Shown here: one piece after another, positions 16,868 through 25,369 of the stretch
Position numbering within the stretch: the first letter of the stretch is position 1
Layout of the letters: each line of letters opens with the position of its first letter
Assembly (NCBI GenBank): GCA_902801585.1
Contig: CADCIU010000026.1
Location: 1-42,421, forward strand
Length of the DNA: 42,421 bases
Reading direction: 5' to 3'
Source: an uncultured Lachnospiraceae bacterium
GTDB lineage: Bacteria; Bacillota_A; Clostridia; Lachnospirales; Lachnospiraceae
Notes under the pieces: model-generated
What the model was told of the DNA's origin: nothing
Databases searched by the model: none
Seen by the model: the letters and a program-made list of their open reading frames with translations, nothing else
Made by a program: the position numbers and the translations under genes

Positions 16868-17116
16868 ATGACCATGCGCGATAATGATAAACTTCGACGC
16901 AGCAATCTTGTTCTTTTCGGACTGGTATTCCTGGTCCTGCTCTACGGTGTGATCACCCGTTTGATGTCAGGCGATACAAGTCTGTATATTTTCGGCATAC
17001 CGATCAATCTTCCGTTCGGACAAACGCAAGACGCTCCGGAGAACACGGAGGAAGATGCATCGGGACAGAGCGGCAGCCGTGAACTGCTGCTTTCTATTGA
17101 TGAACTGCTCAGCTGA
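16868..17116 (+). CDS. Small single-pass membrane protein, unknown function
   Basis: 82 residues, family not recognised. A basic N-terminus (residues 1-12) precedes one hydrophobic helix at about 13-29 (NLVLFGLVFLVLLYGVI), then a short second hydrophobic patch YIFGIPINLPFG and an acidic tail ending LLLSIDELLS. Topology is likely N-in. Start choice is between the ATG at 16868 and that at 16874; the GGGGGAAA ribosome site fits the second slightly better. It has its own promoter and a strong terminator, so it is a free-standing unit and probably real despite its size. Confidence 0.65.
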   Translation: MTMRDNDKLRRSNLVLFGLVFLVLLYGVITRLMSGDTSLYIFGIPINLPFGQTQDAPENTEEDASGQSGSRELLLSIDELLS

Positions 17117-17137
17117 AAGAAGGCTGCCGGAAACAAT

Positions 17138-17186
17138 AAAATTCTCAATTTTAGGCGTGCCCTGACTCCTAAGATTGAGAATTTTT
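17138..17186 (+). terminator. Strong terminator, probably bidirectional
   Basis: A 15-bp stem (17138-17152 with 17171-17185, one G-T pair; core ATTCTCAAT/ATTGAGAAT) with an 18-nt loop, followed by a T-run. The A-run on the 5' side lets it also act on the minus strand, for the glycosylase operon ending at 17283. Confidence 0.85.
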
Positions 17187-17282
17187 CACTTCCTGTTCCT
17201 CTTTTTCACTCCTGTTTTATTGGCATTTCAAATCTTGCAGAGAGGCAAAAATCAAGTACAGCCCGCACCTATCCACGATCAT

Positions 17283-17771
17283 TTATCCCCTGACCGCTTC
17301 CCACGCCTCTGTCAGTCTCTCCAGCTTCCACGCTGCATTGGCAGGGCTTGTCGACGGCAGACAGACCGCCTTTACGCCGATTGTCGGCTCGATATACTTC
17401 TTATACATCTTCTCCGCGGTTTTTCCGTTGACAAAGATCTTCCGGATCGATGCATGATCCAGGATCTTTGTGAGGTCGTTTGCCACAACATCTCGTATAC
17501 TTGCATCCGAAGATCCGCGGATCGTGCACGAGTGGATCACATCCCACACCGCCACCCGGTGCCGCAGCAGGAACTCTCTCTTCTGCGGAACGTCAATCGG
17601 CACGCTGTCTTCGAATACCGCCGCCATGACTTTCCAGAAACGGTTCTGCGGATGTCCGTAAAAGAAGGCCGTCTCCCTGGACTTTACGGAAGGAAAGCTG
17701 CCGAGGATCAGTATTTCCGAATCTGCTCTGTATAAAGGCGGAATCGGATGCACGATGACCTCCTCGCGCAT
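17283..17771 (-). CDS. DNA-deoxyinosine glycosylase (uracil-DNA glycosylase superfamily)
   Basis: Base-excision enzyme removing hypoxanthine from DNA, 162 residues. Family features are ILILGSFPSVKSRE near the N-terminus (the active-site motif 1 of the superfamily), then FYGHPQNRFWKVM, and PSTSPAN at the C-terminal motif 2, where His of classical uracil glycosylases is replaced as in the deoxyinosine branch. The start is taken as ATG 17771 because GAGGAG lies 8 nt upstream; in-frame GTG and ATG codons at 17801 and 17792 would overlap the cinA-like stop. It follows the CinA-type gene by 20 nt, so they are probably co-transcribed. Confidence 0.85.
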   Translation of the reverse strand: MREEVIVHPIPPLYRADSEILILGSFPSVKSRETAFFYGHPQNRFWKVMAAVFEDSVPIDVPQKREFLLRHRVAVWDVIHSCTIRGSSDASIRDVVANDLTKILDHASIRKIFVNGKTAEKMYKKYIEPTIGVKAVCLPSTSPANAAWKLERLTEAWEAVRG

Positions 17772-17791
17772 TCCCTGTCTCCTCGTGTTCA

Positions 17792-18367
17792 TCACTTCCA
17801 CCCGCTCACCTTCCCGATCAACCTCTCATAAACCTCCTCCGCCACCGCCAGCTTGTACATAAGCCGTGTCGGCTGCGGCGCCAGCTCTGCATGATAAACC
17901 ACCGTGACGCCGCCGGGCTCCGCATGATAAGCCTCTGTGTCCCCCGGCACCGCACCTTCTTCTCCGTCTTCTCCTCTGACCGATATGGCAAAATACACCT
18001 GTCCCGGCACCGATGCCTCCGGATTTGCGGGATCGATGTTGCCCATTGTGCCGGTCACGCCGATCCCGATGTCCGCATCATAAGCTTTTCTGCAGGCGTT
18101 CGCCATCGCAGCTGCCGTTTCCCGGGAATAAACCGTGAACTTCTCGATGACTTCAGCCGGAACGCCCTGCTTGATCTTGGCCTCGTTGGAATAGGTGACA
18201 AAGGCACCCTTAAGGATCGCGGAGGAGCCCTCCGTGTCTGTGATCAGCGATGCGATCTGGCCTGCAGTCGCGCTCTCCATTGTCGTGATGCTCAGTTTTT
18301 TCCTGATGAGCAGCTCCGTCAATGTCCGGTAATGCTCTCGAATCAGCGGTTCCGAATAGCTCTTCAT
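17792..18367 (-). CDS. CinA-family amidohydrolase (PncC-type, nicotinamide-nucleotide amidase-like)
   Basis: Stand-alone CinA C-terminal domain, 191 residues; PncC enzymes deamidate nicotinamide mononucleotide in NAD salvage. Conserved stretches are SITTMESATAGQIASLITD (catalytic serine region), KGAFVTYSNEAKIKQGV and IGIGVTGTMG. Residues about 140-170 carry an acidic insert (RGEDGEEGAVPGDTEAYH) and make it longer than the usual 160 residues. The ATG at 18367 has GGGAGGG upstream; a GTG at 18406, only 3 nt after the S41 gene stop, is a less likely start. It lies between the S41 protease and the glycosylase, same strand. Confidence 0.82.
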   Translation of the reverse strand: MKSYSEPLIREHYRTLTELLIRKKLSITTMESATAGQIASLITDTEGSSAILKGAFVTYSNEAKIKQGVPAEVIEKFTVYSRETAAAMANACRKAYDADIGIGVTGTMGNIDPANPEASVPGQVYFAISVRGEDGEEGAVPGDTEAYHAEPGGVTVVYHAELAPQPTRLMYKLAVAEEVYERLIGKVSGWK

Positions 18368-18409
18368 GAATATTTCTGTCCCTCCCGCAGCATGGCACTG
18401 AGGCACCTC

Positions 18410-20500
18410 TTACGCCGCATCGTCCATTTCTTCCAATTCTTCTTCACTGTCTTCGAAAAGCGGGCTGATCGCTTCTCTCAGTTTATCGATCTGATAGAAA
18501 CCGGTATAGTCGACGGTCTCATACTCTTCCTCTTCCATGTTTAAGCTTCCGTCTTCGTCCGGCACTAATACTTCCGTTTTCACCTTGATGATCTTGTCAG
18601 AGCCGTCTTCGTTCTTTCCGACCAGGTCCGCGTCCAGCGGAACGCCAAAATCCAGATCATAGTCGCCGTGACTCGTCAGATACATCCGATGAGAGGAGAT
18701 CTGATACCAGAACCCGTCCGGGGTGGCCATGCACTGGATCGCGCATGCACCGCCTCCGCTCCTCTCGCCGACGACCGCGGCTCCTTGTTCCTGCATGAAC
18801 GCAGGAAATGCATTTCCGCAGGAGAAGGAGGCTCTGCTTGTCAAAATAGCGACATGAAAATCGCAGGGCTGTCCCTTGTCCTGATCATCAAATTTTCCGT
18901 CCAGATTCGTGTCCACTTCGTATGTTTCGGTTATTGTCTGCCCGGTCAGCATGTTTTTGCTGTACAGGCTCACTTTGTTGTCTCCCGTGAGGAATGCGAT
19001 CATGGCTGCCAGCATGTCCACAGAGCCTCCCCCGTTGTTGGAAAGATCAATCACAAAATATTTGATTTCCGGATCTGCTTTTGCTTTGTTCAGCGCGCTC
19101 AGGAAAACCGTCATCGAATCCCCTTCCGGCATCTCTTTCGCCTTGCCGCTCTGATAATCCTTAAAAGAATCGACCGGGTAGGGCATGAAGGAATCAAATA
19201 TACAGACTGCCGTGTCCCCTTCTTTGACATAAGTGACACCCGCGCCGTAAGCCTGCTCCCTGAGCGTACTCCGCGCGCTGTTCAGATTGTCGTAATCGCG
19301 CATATCCTGACGCGCCTTCTGCCGGAATTCGGGCAGAAGACCGGTGTATTTGCTGCTGACAGCTTCATATTTGGCCTGCATTGACTCCGGCATCCTGTAA
19401 TAGGCATGTGTTCCGCAGTTGATCACGGTGTGCCCGCCATCCCACAGCAGAGCGCCGACTAAATTCAGTCCATACAGATATTCCGCCTTGTCCGTCGACT
19501 GCAGCAGCTTTCTGATCGCTTCGCCATCGGCTCCGTAATCCCCAAGCGCTCCGTCAAATCCCTTGCTGACGAGCGCGTCGTTAATGGCTACGCGTCCCGG
19601 GCGGCCGTAAAAGTGATCGATGGCAAAACACAGCTCACCGTACGTAAATGCCGCGAGGTCCTCCGGTCTCTCCTCTTCTCTGAATATATTGTCGTAATAC
19701 TCCGGATCACGATCGAAAAACGCCGGGATCCAGTTCTCGTTTTCCACATAGACTTTGGTCCCGTCAAAAAACGCAAAATGATATGCGAGGTCCGCATAAA
19801 GGTCTGAGAGGGTCGCGATCGGAAGATAGACACCGCTGTCGTCTGCACGCAGATCGATCCCGTATTTGGAATAGTCTAATTCCACAGGAACCTGTGCCGG
19901 GGTCGCCTCCTCGCTGCTCCAGCGGACATAAGGGATCCCGTCAAGATACGCATTTCTCATGCCCGGCTGGGTCTGACCCATGACGTTGGTGAATTCAAGA
20001 TAATCATCCGACGTGAGCGTCTCCTTCTCCGTATCGATCACAGCAGATCCCGTATCGATTCTCACAAGATAGGCGGAGCTTCCCTCGCCTGTCTTTTCCG
20101 ACGTCACCTCTGCCTGGGGCAGGTACAGATGATGATAGTCCGCAATGTTGACATAGGCGACATGGGGCATGTCTTCATAAAAACGCAGAGTGATCTTCTC
20201 CTCTGTGGCCGTCTCCCTGAATACAGGCACTTCGCGCTCCTCATAGGCATCCTGATTCACGGGCTGCCCCTCCTGGGCGGCAGCGGTATTCTCCTCCGGC
20301 TGCCCCTCCTGAGCGGCCGCGGTATTCTCTTCCGGCTGCTCTTCCTGAGCGGCCGCGTCCTGGCTGATTGCCGGCTCTCCCGCACTGCTTCCCGTGTCCG
20401 CTACTGCAGCAGGTTTGACTGCAAACAGGCAGCAAGCTGTAAGAACAGCAATGCCGCCTGCTGCAATAGTTGCTTTTAATCCATGCTCTTTATCAATCAT
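18410..20500 (-). CDS. S41-family (C-terminal processing) protease, exported
   Basis: A 696-residue exported protein. The N-terminus has a basic start and hydrophobic signal/anchor at about 9-30, then a low-complexity linker of three 12-residue repeats (AAAQEGQPEENT type). The S41 core occupies about 400-625: YFVIDLSNNGGGSVDMLAAM, then ILTSRASFSCGNAF with the probable nucleophile Ser560, and GERSGGGAC. The classical catalytic lysine, normally a few turns after the serine, is not evident; SCGNAFPAFMQEQG has none, so activity is uncertain. A DxDxDG-like segment TNLDGKFDDQDKG may bind Ca2+. The tail is very acidic. The ATG at 20500 follows GGAGG; an ATG four codons earlier lacks a site. Confidence 0.82.
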   Translation of the reverse strand: MIDKEHGLKATIAAGGIAVLTACCLFAVKPAAVADTGSSAGEPAISQDAAAQEEQPEENTAAAQEGQPEENTAAAQEGQPVNQDAYEEREVPVFRETATEEKITLRFYEDMPHVAYVNIADYHHLYLPQAEVTSEKTGEGSSAYLVRIDTGSAVIDTEKETLTSDDYLEFTNVMGQTQPGMRNAYLDGIPYVRWSSEEATPAQVPVELDYSKYGIDLRADDSGVYLPIATLSDLYADLAYHFAFFDGTKVYVENENWIPAFFDRDPEYYDNIFREEERPEDLAAFTYGELCFAIDHFYGRPGRVAINDALVSKGFDGALGDYGADGEAIRKLLQSTDKAEYLYGLNLVGALLWDGGHTVINCGTHAYYRMPESMQAKYEAVSSKYTGLLPEFRQKARQDMRDYDNLNSARSTLREQAYGAGVTYVKEGDTAVCIFDSFMPYPVDSFKDYQSGKAKEMPEGDSMTVFLSALNKAKADPEIKYFVIDLSNNGGGSVDMLAAMIAFLTGDNKVSLYSKNMLTGQTITETYEVDTNLDGKFDDQDKGQPCDFHVAILTSRASFSCGNAFPAFMQEQGAAVVGERSGGGACAIQCMATPDGFWYQISSHRMYLTSHGDYDLDFGVPLDADLVGKNEDGSDKIIKVKTEVLVPDEDGSLNMEEEEYETVDYTGFYQIDKLREAISPLFEDSEEELEEMDDAA

Positions 20501-20553
20501 GCTTCCCTCCATTCTGACACGGCTTCCGCTCGCGCAAAATCATTCTTTTTTTG

Positions 20554-20597
20554 GCAGGTCATCCCGCAGCAGGTCCCTCGTAGCAGGTCATCCCGAG
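20554..20597 (-). repeat. Three tandem copies of a 14-15 bp repeat over a gene end
   Basis: On the minus strand: CGGGATGACCTGCTA, CGAGGGACCTGCTG, CGGGATGACCTGC in succession. The first copy contains the TGA stop of the gene ending at 20588. The array sits in the 87-nt gap before the S41 protease gene. Confidence 0.7.
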
Positions 20598-21847
20598 AGC
20601 ATATCCCTCAGATTCTTCTCTGTGGGCGGTATGCTGTAAGGCCAGATGATCAGGCGCACTTCGTTTTCCTCGCACAGCTCTTTTTTGACCCGGTCCAGCT
20701 CCTGCCTCTGGGACAGCGCTTCTTCTCCGCCGAAAAAGTCGATCGGATGATAATGCTGGATCCCCTGATACTCGATCGCTGTCCGAAGAGACGGGATGTA
20801 CAGATCCAGGCTTTGACGCCCAAGCCAATCGGGGCGGTATTGGTACAATGTGTCCGGATGCCTTTTTCTCACTTCCTGAAAGAGCGTCAGCTCATGCTTC
20901 CACTTCGGTTTGATCACGCCCTCCGCCGTGAGCCGGGTGCGGATCTTCGTCCGTTCAAGGCGCCAGTTCGTGCGGTATCCGTCCTTGGACTCATAGAGTT
21001 CAAGGTCTGTGTACCACCAGTGAAAGAGCGGCATGATGACCCTGGTCAAATTCAGGAAGAATTCGAGTTCTGAGGCGAAATAGCCGCACTTCAGAATGTG
21101 GTCAATATTGCGCCTGACATAAACGGTCTTCACCGGATTGTGGTAGAAAGGCAGTGCTCCCTGATACTTGGCCAGCCGGTCAGGCAGATAGGGCGAACGC
21201 AGGACGATCCCCTTCTCCCACAAGTGGGTCTGGTACCATGGCAGTGAATAGTCATAGAGCGAGTATCCGCCGTATAGATCCTGTGAAGAGTTCGTGTAAA
21301 GAAGATGATACATGAGGAGTACATCATCCATGTTCTCCTTATCGAACACCGCCAGATAATGAATTTTCTCTTCATCGGGCAAAAGATTGCGAACAGGTCT
21401 GAAGCTCTCCGCCCGCCTGCATACTTCGGTAATGACAAAGAACTGCGAGACAAAACTCTCGGGGAAGAGAAAACAGGCTTTTTTATCCGTATCGATGCCG
21501 CCAAACTGCTCCATAAAGGCTTCAACATAGGGATTGGGCGCAAAGGCAGCTGCCGGCCCGGCATCCGGTTCCGGCAGCGCCGACTGCTCCTCGATCAGTT
21601 TTCTTGTCTCATATCGGTATGAGAGGTCCGCCCATGAGAGCTGTACGAGAAACCGCTCATAATCGTTCGCTTCATATTCCTCCCGGAGCTCGTCAAAATC
21701 CTTACGGTAAGACTCATGCTCCTCCAAAAGGGCCTCCAGCGTCGAGAAAGTCGTCCTGTCATGATATTGCGGATAACGTTCCCAAAGCATATCCAGCCGC
21801 TCGAAGGTAGATATGCGCGGAGGCTTTGGGTGGATCGGCGGATACAA
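20588..21847 (-). CDS. Hypothetical protein with C-terminal nuclease-like (PD-(D/E)XK-type) domain
   Basis: 419 residues, family not firmly recognised. The first 300 or so are mixed alpha/beta and rich in Tyr, Arg and Glu, with no membrane segment. The last 90 residues read like a Vsr/PD-(D/E)XK nuclease fold: SLDLYIPSLRTAIEYQGIQH (Asp, then Glu-x-Gln with a following His), PIDFFGGEEALSQRQELDRV (Gln and Asp), KKELCEENEVRLIIWPY. Such domains are common in uncharacterised Firmicutes proteins beside defence or repair genes, but neighbours here (S41 protease, cupin) do not suggest a system. The start is TTG at 21847, with AAAGGAG 7 nt upstream, supported by good spacing. Confidence 0.6.
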   Translation of the reverse strand: MYPPIHPKPPRISTFERLDMLWERYPQYHDRTTFSTLEALLEEHESYRKDFDELREEYEANDYERFLVQLSWADLSYRYETRKLIEEQSALPEPDAGPAAAFAPNPYVEAFMEQFGGIDTDKKACFLFPESFVSQFFVITEVCRRAESFRPVRNLLPDEEKIHYLAVFDKENMDDVLLMYHLLYTNSSQDLYGGYSLYDYSLPWYQTHLWEKGIVLRSPYLPDRLAKYQGALPFYHNPVKTVYVRRNIDHILKCGYFASELEFFLNLTRVIMPLFHWWYTDLELYESKDGYRTNWRLERTKIRTRLTAEGVIKPKWKHELTLFQEVRKRHPDTLYQYRPDWLGRQSLDLYIPSLRTAIEYQGIQHYHPIDFFGGEEALSQRQELDRVKKELCEENEVRLIIWPYSIPPTEKNLRDMLSG

Positions 21848-21927
21848 TGTCCTGCTCCTTTCAATCTACTCTGAATCGAAAATGAATCTAATTATGAATC
21901 TAATATAAATTTGCTTAAAATCTGCTG

Positions 21928-22266
21928 TCAGTCTTCTACAAAATCTTTTCTGTACGGGCTGAAGATGTCCAGCAGCACGCCGGCTTCCAGACACACGCAG
22001 CCGTGGACCACATCATTTGTCTTGAGCATGGTGTCGCCCTTTTTGACGATTTTCCTGACGCCGCCGATCTCAAATTCGAATTCTCCGCTCGCGACATAAG
22101 TGATCTGCGTGTGCGGATGATGATGGAGCGAACCGACCGCGCCCTTTTCAAACGTGTTCTCCACGACCATCAGATCGTCAGAATACGCAAGCACCCTGCG
22201 GACTACGCCCCCTCCCATGTCCTGAGGCTCCACATCGCTGTAGAACACCCATCTCTCATTCTTCAT
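21928..22266 (-). CDS. KdgF-like cupin domain protein
   Basis: Single small cupin barrel, 112 residues. Motif 1 is GSLHHHPHTQITYVASGEFE with three consecutive His before Pro, motif 2 is GDTMLKTNDVVHGCVCLEAG. The end LLDIFSPYRKDF closely resembles KdgF, which opens unsaturated galacturonate during pectin or alginate breakdown. That role would fit a sugar context (a GPH transporter lies two genes upstream), but no pectin-lyase or KduI/KduD gene is in the window. The ATG at 22266 is supported by GGGGAG upstream. The region before it (22300-22335) is very AT-rich and probably holds a promoter, although clean hexamers were not seen. Confidence 0.75.
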   Translation of the reverse strand: MKNERWVFYSDVEPQDMGGGVVRRVLAYSDDLMVVENTFEKGAVGSLHHHPHTQITYVASGEFEFEIGGVRKIVKKGDTMLKTNDVVHGCVCLEAGVLLDIFSPYRKDFVED

Positions 22267-22375
22267 GCTGTTTGTTCTCCCCTGTGTCTCTCAAAAATAC
22301 CTTTATATATATTCTATATAATATCTTTTTATAACAACTGTGTCCGTCCCGCGCCGCTGTGAGTGCAGCGCTGTA

Positions 22376-22720
22376 TCAACGATTGTCGTCGAATTTCTTG
22401 AGCTGTACCAGCCACTTCAAAAGGCTCCCGTCATCATAGAGCGCCTTGAGCGTCCCGCAGCGGCGGCGCTCCTCGCTGACGGCGGCAGCGAGCAGGGCCA
22501 TGACGCCCAGTCCGCTCAGTCCGGCGGGATCCACCTGCGAGAGCGGCGTATTCTCTATATTGACACCCTGGCTCTTCAATATGTTCCAGTAGTATTTAAG
22601 CCCGCTCTCCGGATGATTGTGTATGAATCCGTATACTTCGTCCTCTATTTTGCTGAGTCTGCGCTCCCCTGTCTCCTTGTTCTCCAAATCGGGAATATAC
22701 TTTGTAAGCCCCTCAAACAT
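22376..22720 (-). CDS. Hypothetical protein, DUF6508-like
   Basis: 114 residues, soluble. The start MFEGLTKYIPDLENKETG, the middle VYGFIHNHPESGLKYYWNIL, the helix ALLAAAVSEERRRCGTLKAL and the end GSLLKWLVQLKKFDDNR follow the pattern I associate with the DUF6508 family, whose function is unknown. That attribution is from memory of the family pattern and is only moderately sure. The ATG at 22720 follows GGAGGG at 7-nt spacing; an ATG six codons earlier overlaps this site. It lies between the GPH transporter and the cupin on the same strand, but gaps over 100 nt argue against tight coupling. Confidence 0.6.
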   Translation of the reverse strand: MFEGLTKYIPDLENKETGERRLSKIEDEVYGFIHNHPESGLKYYWNILKSQGVNIENTPLSQVDPAGLSGLGVMALLAAAVSEERRRCGTLKALYDDGSLLKWLVQLKKFDDNR

Positions 22721-22840
22721 ATGCTTCCCTCCTGTCATGATTAATGATCTGCTGTGTATGATCCTCCTCCGTGAACAACTCGAATACCTCTGATTCCATT
22801 TTATACCATATTGAAAGATATATCATTGAAATCTATATCA

Positions 22841-24343
22841 CTAGAACGGAATTCTTTGAGGGTCCTTTCCGCTCTCCATCCACTCCAGGTCTTTCGCCGC
22901 AAACTTCTCCACATTCATCTTCCAGAGTATTACCGCAGCCAGCAAAAAGGCGATCATATCCGCCGTCAGATATACGAAAACAAGCACTCTCTCCACCGCT
23001 GCAGGCTGCGTCTCGAAGGAAGCGTCATATCCGGCAGCGCCCAGAAGGCCGCTGACAATACCGAAAGCGATCCCCAGGAGACTGATGATGATCGCACTGT
23101 AGATCGACATGGTGAATCCATCGCTGCGGAATCCGTTCCTGACCTCCAGATAATCGAGAATATCCGAGATAACCGCCAAAATAACATATTGCGCGGGAAT
23201 GATGCCGATCGCTTTTAACACAACCCCCGTGCATACCGCAGCGAAACTGTGCACATCAAGAAATGCCGCCGCGCCGCCCGCTGCCGAGAAGATCAGGCCC
23301 AGCACGATCGCCCGCTTTTTACCCAGCTTTTTAGACAATGGCCAGGCTATGATCATGCCGGCCACAGCGGGAAGGCCGCCGATGAAGCCCAGCGTACTCA
23401 TCAAAGCGCCCGCTTCGATCTCCGGATCCGGCGCATGGGTCACGGTGTCGAACATCCAGCGGACATAAAAGCTCATGGAAGTATTCTTGAGGATCTGCCC
23501 CATCTGATAGAAGAATACAAACAGCATGACCTTGCACCAGAATCGGTCTCGTAAGCAGGCCTTCATATGCTTCCTGATCGGGATCGCTTTCTCCTCCTTG
23601 TGCCGGTTCATCGTCTCTTCCGTGATCCGTTCTCTGGTAAAGAGATACTCCAAGATCGCACCGGCTGCAGTGAGTACTGCCAAAACAACGGAGATCCGCC
23701 TCCAGTGACTATAAGACAATGCAGTGTCGAGCGAATCTCCGTCATTGACAAACATATATCCCTGCAGAAGAAATGGAACGACAATACTGGCGCCGATTCC
23801 GGCCGCAGCAACTCCGGACGCATTGGACACCGTTGCCAAGAGGCCTCTTTTTGAGGTATCGCGGGTCGACAAAGACACCATGGAACTGTGCGCCGTGTAA
23901 TAACAGGGATATGCGGCCACATAGTACAGATTATAGCTGAGCGCGATCCAGATTATCTGCAGAGGAGAGCCGCTTCGCGGCGACGAAAACAGGAAAAGGA
24001 TCGCGATCATCAGAAGGGGCGCCGATACCAGCAGATACGGGCGTGCCTTCCCCGCCGCGGTCCTCGTGCTGTCGATCTTTCTTCCGATCCAAAGGCTTCC
24101 GAATGCCACGAATACAGCAGAAAAGATCGGGAGTGCCGCCGCAAAAGCGCCGGATGCAATTTCCGTCCATCCCAGAACGTCTGCATAATACCTGGCCAGA
24201 TATGCGCTGAAAACAGCATTTGCCAGCACCGCACAAAACGGCGCCAGAAAGTATCCCACAATGATCTCCCTCATTGTGATCTCATCTTCTTTGATTCCGG
24301 TCTTAAACAGATACTTATCAGCGAATTCTTTCAGAAAGCCCAT
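22841..24343 (-). CDS. MFS transporter, glycoside-pentoside-hexuronide (GPH) cation symporter family
   Basis: Twelve-helix sugar:cation symporter of the MelB/XylP type, 500 residues. Indicators are LSYNLYYVAAYPCYYTAHSS (helix 4 region in the family), LGKKRAIVLG in the loop after helix 8, and IIPAQYVILAVISDILDYLE, the late-helix pattern of GPH members. An N-terminal soluble stretch of about 25 residues precedes the first helix. The ATG at 24343 is chosen since an ATG 12 codons upstream directly abuts its only purine tract. It is divergent from the EamA gene. Substrate unknown: a glycoside, pentose or uronate is expected. Confidence 0.82.
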   Translation of the reverse strand: MGFLKEFADKYLFKTGIKEDEITMREIIVGYFLAPFCAVLANAVFSAYLARYYADVLGWTEIASGAFAAALPIFSAVFVAFGSLWIGRKIDSTRTAAGKARPYLLVSAPLLMIAILFLFSSPRSGSPLQIIWIALSYNLYYVAAYPCYYTAHSSMVSLSTRDTSKRGLLATVSNASGVAAAGIGASIVVPFLLQGYMFVNDGDSLDTALSYSHWRRISVVLAVLTAAGAILEYLFTRERITEETMNRHKEEKAIPIRKHMKACLRDRFWCKVMLFVFFYQMGQILKNTSMSFYVRWMFDTVTHAPDPEIEAGALMSTLGFIGGLPAVAGMIIAWPLSKKLGKKRAIVLGLIFSAAGGAAAFLDVHSFAAVCTGVVLKAIGIIPAQYVILAVISDILDYLEVRNGFRSDGFTMSIYSAIIISLLGIAFGIVSGLLGAAGYDASFETQPAAVERVLVFVYLTADMIAFLLAAVILWKMNVEKFAAKDLEWMESGKDPQRIPF

Positions 24344-24398
24344 TATGTCCGTCCCTGCAGTCCGATTCCTGTTCCGCATCTCCCTGTGATAATGATGA

Positions 24399-24436
24399 TT
24401 GCTCCCGCGTCTCTCATTATGCTATATTTAATCATT
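24399..24436 (+). promoter_or_regulatory. Promoter that may give a leaderless EamA transcript
   Basis: TTGCTC (24399-24404), 18-bp spacer, TATATT (24423-24428). Transcription would begin at about 24435-24437, on or next to the ATG at 24437. No ribosome site is visible before that ATG. Confidence 0.4.
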
Positions 24437-25318
24437 ATGAATCATCCAGAAAAAAATCTCTCCACCGCACAACCGAATACCCGGGTGCTCGGGACCTCCA
24501 TGATGCTTGCCGCCTCTCTCTGCTTCTCGACGGGCGGTCTTCTCATGAAGATCATCCCCTGGAATCCGCTCGCCATCAACGGCGCCCGCAACCTGATCGC
24601 CTGCATAGTGATCGGCATCTATATCCTGGCAACGCATCACAGACTCAAATTCAACCGGACGGTCCTCGTAGGCGCCATATCCATGGCCGGCGTGACGACC
24701 CTGTACTCGATCGCCAACAAGCTGACCACGGCCGGCAACACGATCATCCTGCAATACACCGCACCGATCTGGATCGTGATCCTGATGTTCATTATTTTCG
24801 GTCAAAAGCCTTCCAAGACAGCGCTGGTCTCCATCCTGATCGTATTTGCGGGCATCCTCTGCTTCTTCTTTGAAGGACTCTCCACGGGAAAATGGCTGGG
24901 CGACCTGCTTGCCCTGTTATCGGGCATCTTCTACGCGGGTGTGTTCATGCTTAACAGCTTTGAAGAAGGTGATGCCTTGTCCTCCGTGTTCTTCGGGCAG
25001 CTGGCATGCGGCGTTCTTCTCTCCCCGCTTGTCCTCAGAGAAACGGTGTTCACCGCGCTGGTGCTGCTCTCCGTCTTTGCGCTCGGCGCCGTACAGGTCG
25101 GCCTCGCGTATATCTTCTTCACCACCGGGACCAAATACACAGATCCGGTCACAGCGTCCATCATCAATGCGCTCGAGCCGATCCTCAATCCCATCCTTGT
25201 CGCCGTCTTCTACGGCGAAATGCTGGGACGCCTCTCCCTCGTCGGCGCTGCGATCGTCCTGTGCGGGATCCTGTACTACAACATCATGCAGTCGGTCGGC
25301 GCAGCTCATAAGCAGTAA
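24437..25318 (+). CDS. EamA/DMT-family permease
   Basis: Drug/metabolite transporter with ten predicted helices in two EamA repeats, 293 residues. Repeat 1 runs from GTSMMLAASLCFSTGGLLMK and contains PLAINGARNLIACIVI; repeat 2 starts about residue 155 (GDLLALLSGIFYAGVFML) and holds TDPVTASIINALEPILNPIL, the second-half signature. The role is probably amino-acid or metabolite export. The frame is open far upstream, but the conserved part begins just after the ATG at 24437, which has no ribosome site and lies immediately after a promoter-like sequence, so it may be translated from a leaderless mRNA. It is convergent with the hydrolase gene ending at 25370. Confidence 0.87.
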   Translation: MNHPEKNLSTAQPNTRVLGTSMMLAASLCFSTGGLLMKIIPWNPLAINGARNLIACIVIGIYILATHHRLKFNRTVLVGAISMAGVTTLYSIANKLTTAGNTIILQYTAPIWIVILMFIIFGQKPSKTALVSILIVFAGILCFFFEGLSTGKWLGDLLALLSGIFYAGVFMLNSFEEGDALSSVFFGQLACGVLLSPLVLRETVFTALVLLSVFALGAVQVGLAYIFFTTGTKYTDPVTASIINALEPILNPILVAVFYGEMLGRLSLVGAAIVLCGILYYNIMQSVGAAHKQ

Positions 25319-25369
25319 ACTGCAATGACGCGTGTGCTCAGGACACCGCTCGGATCTGCCTCTCACAGA

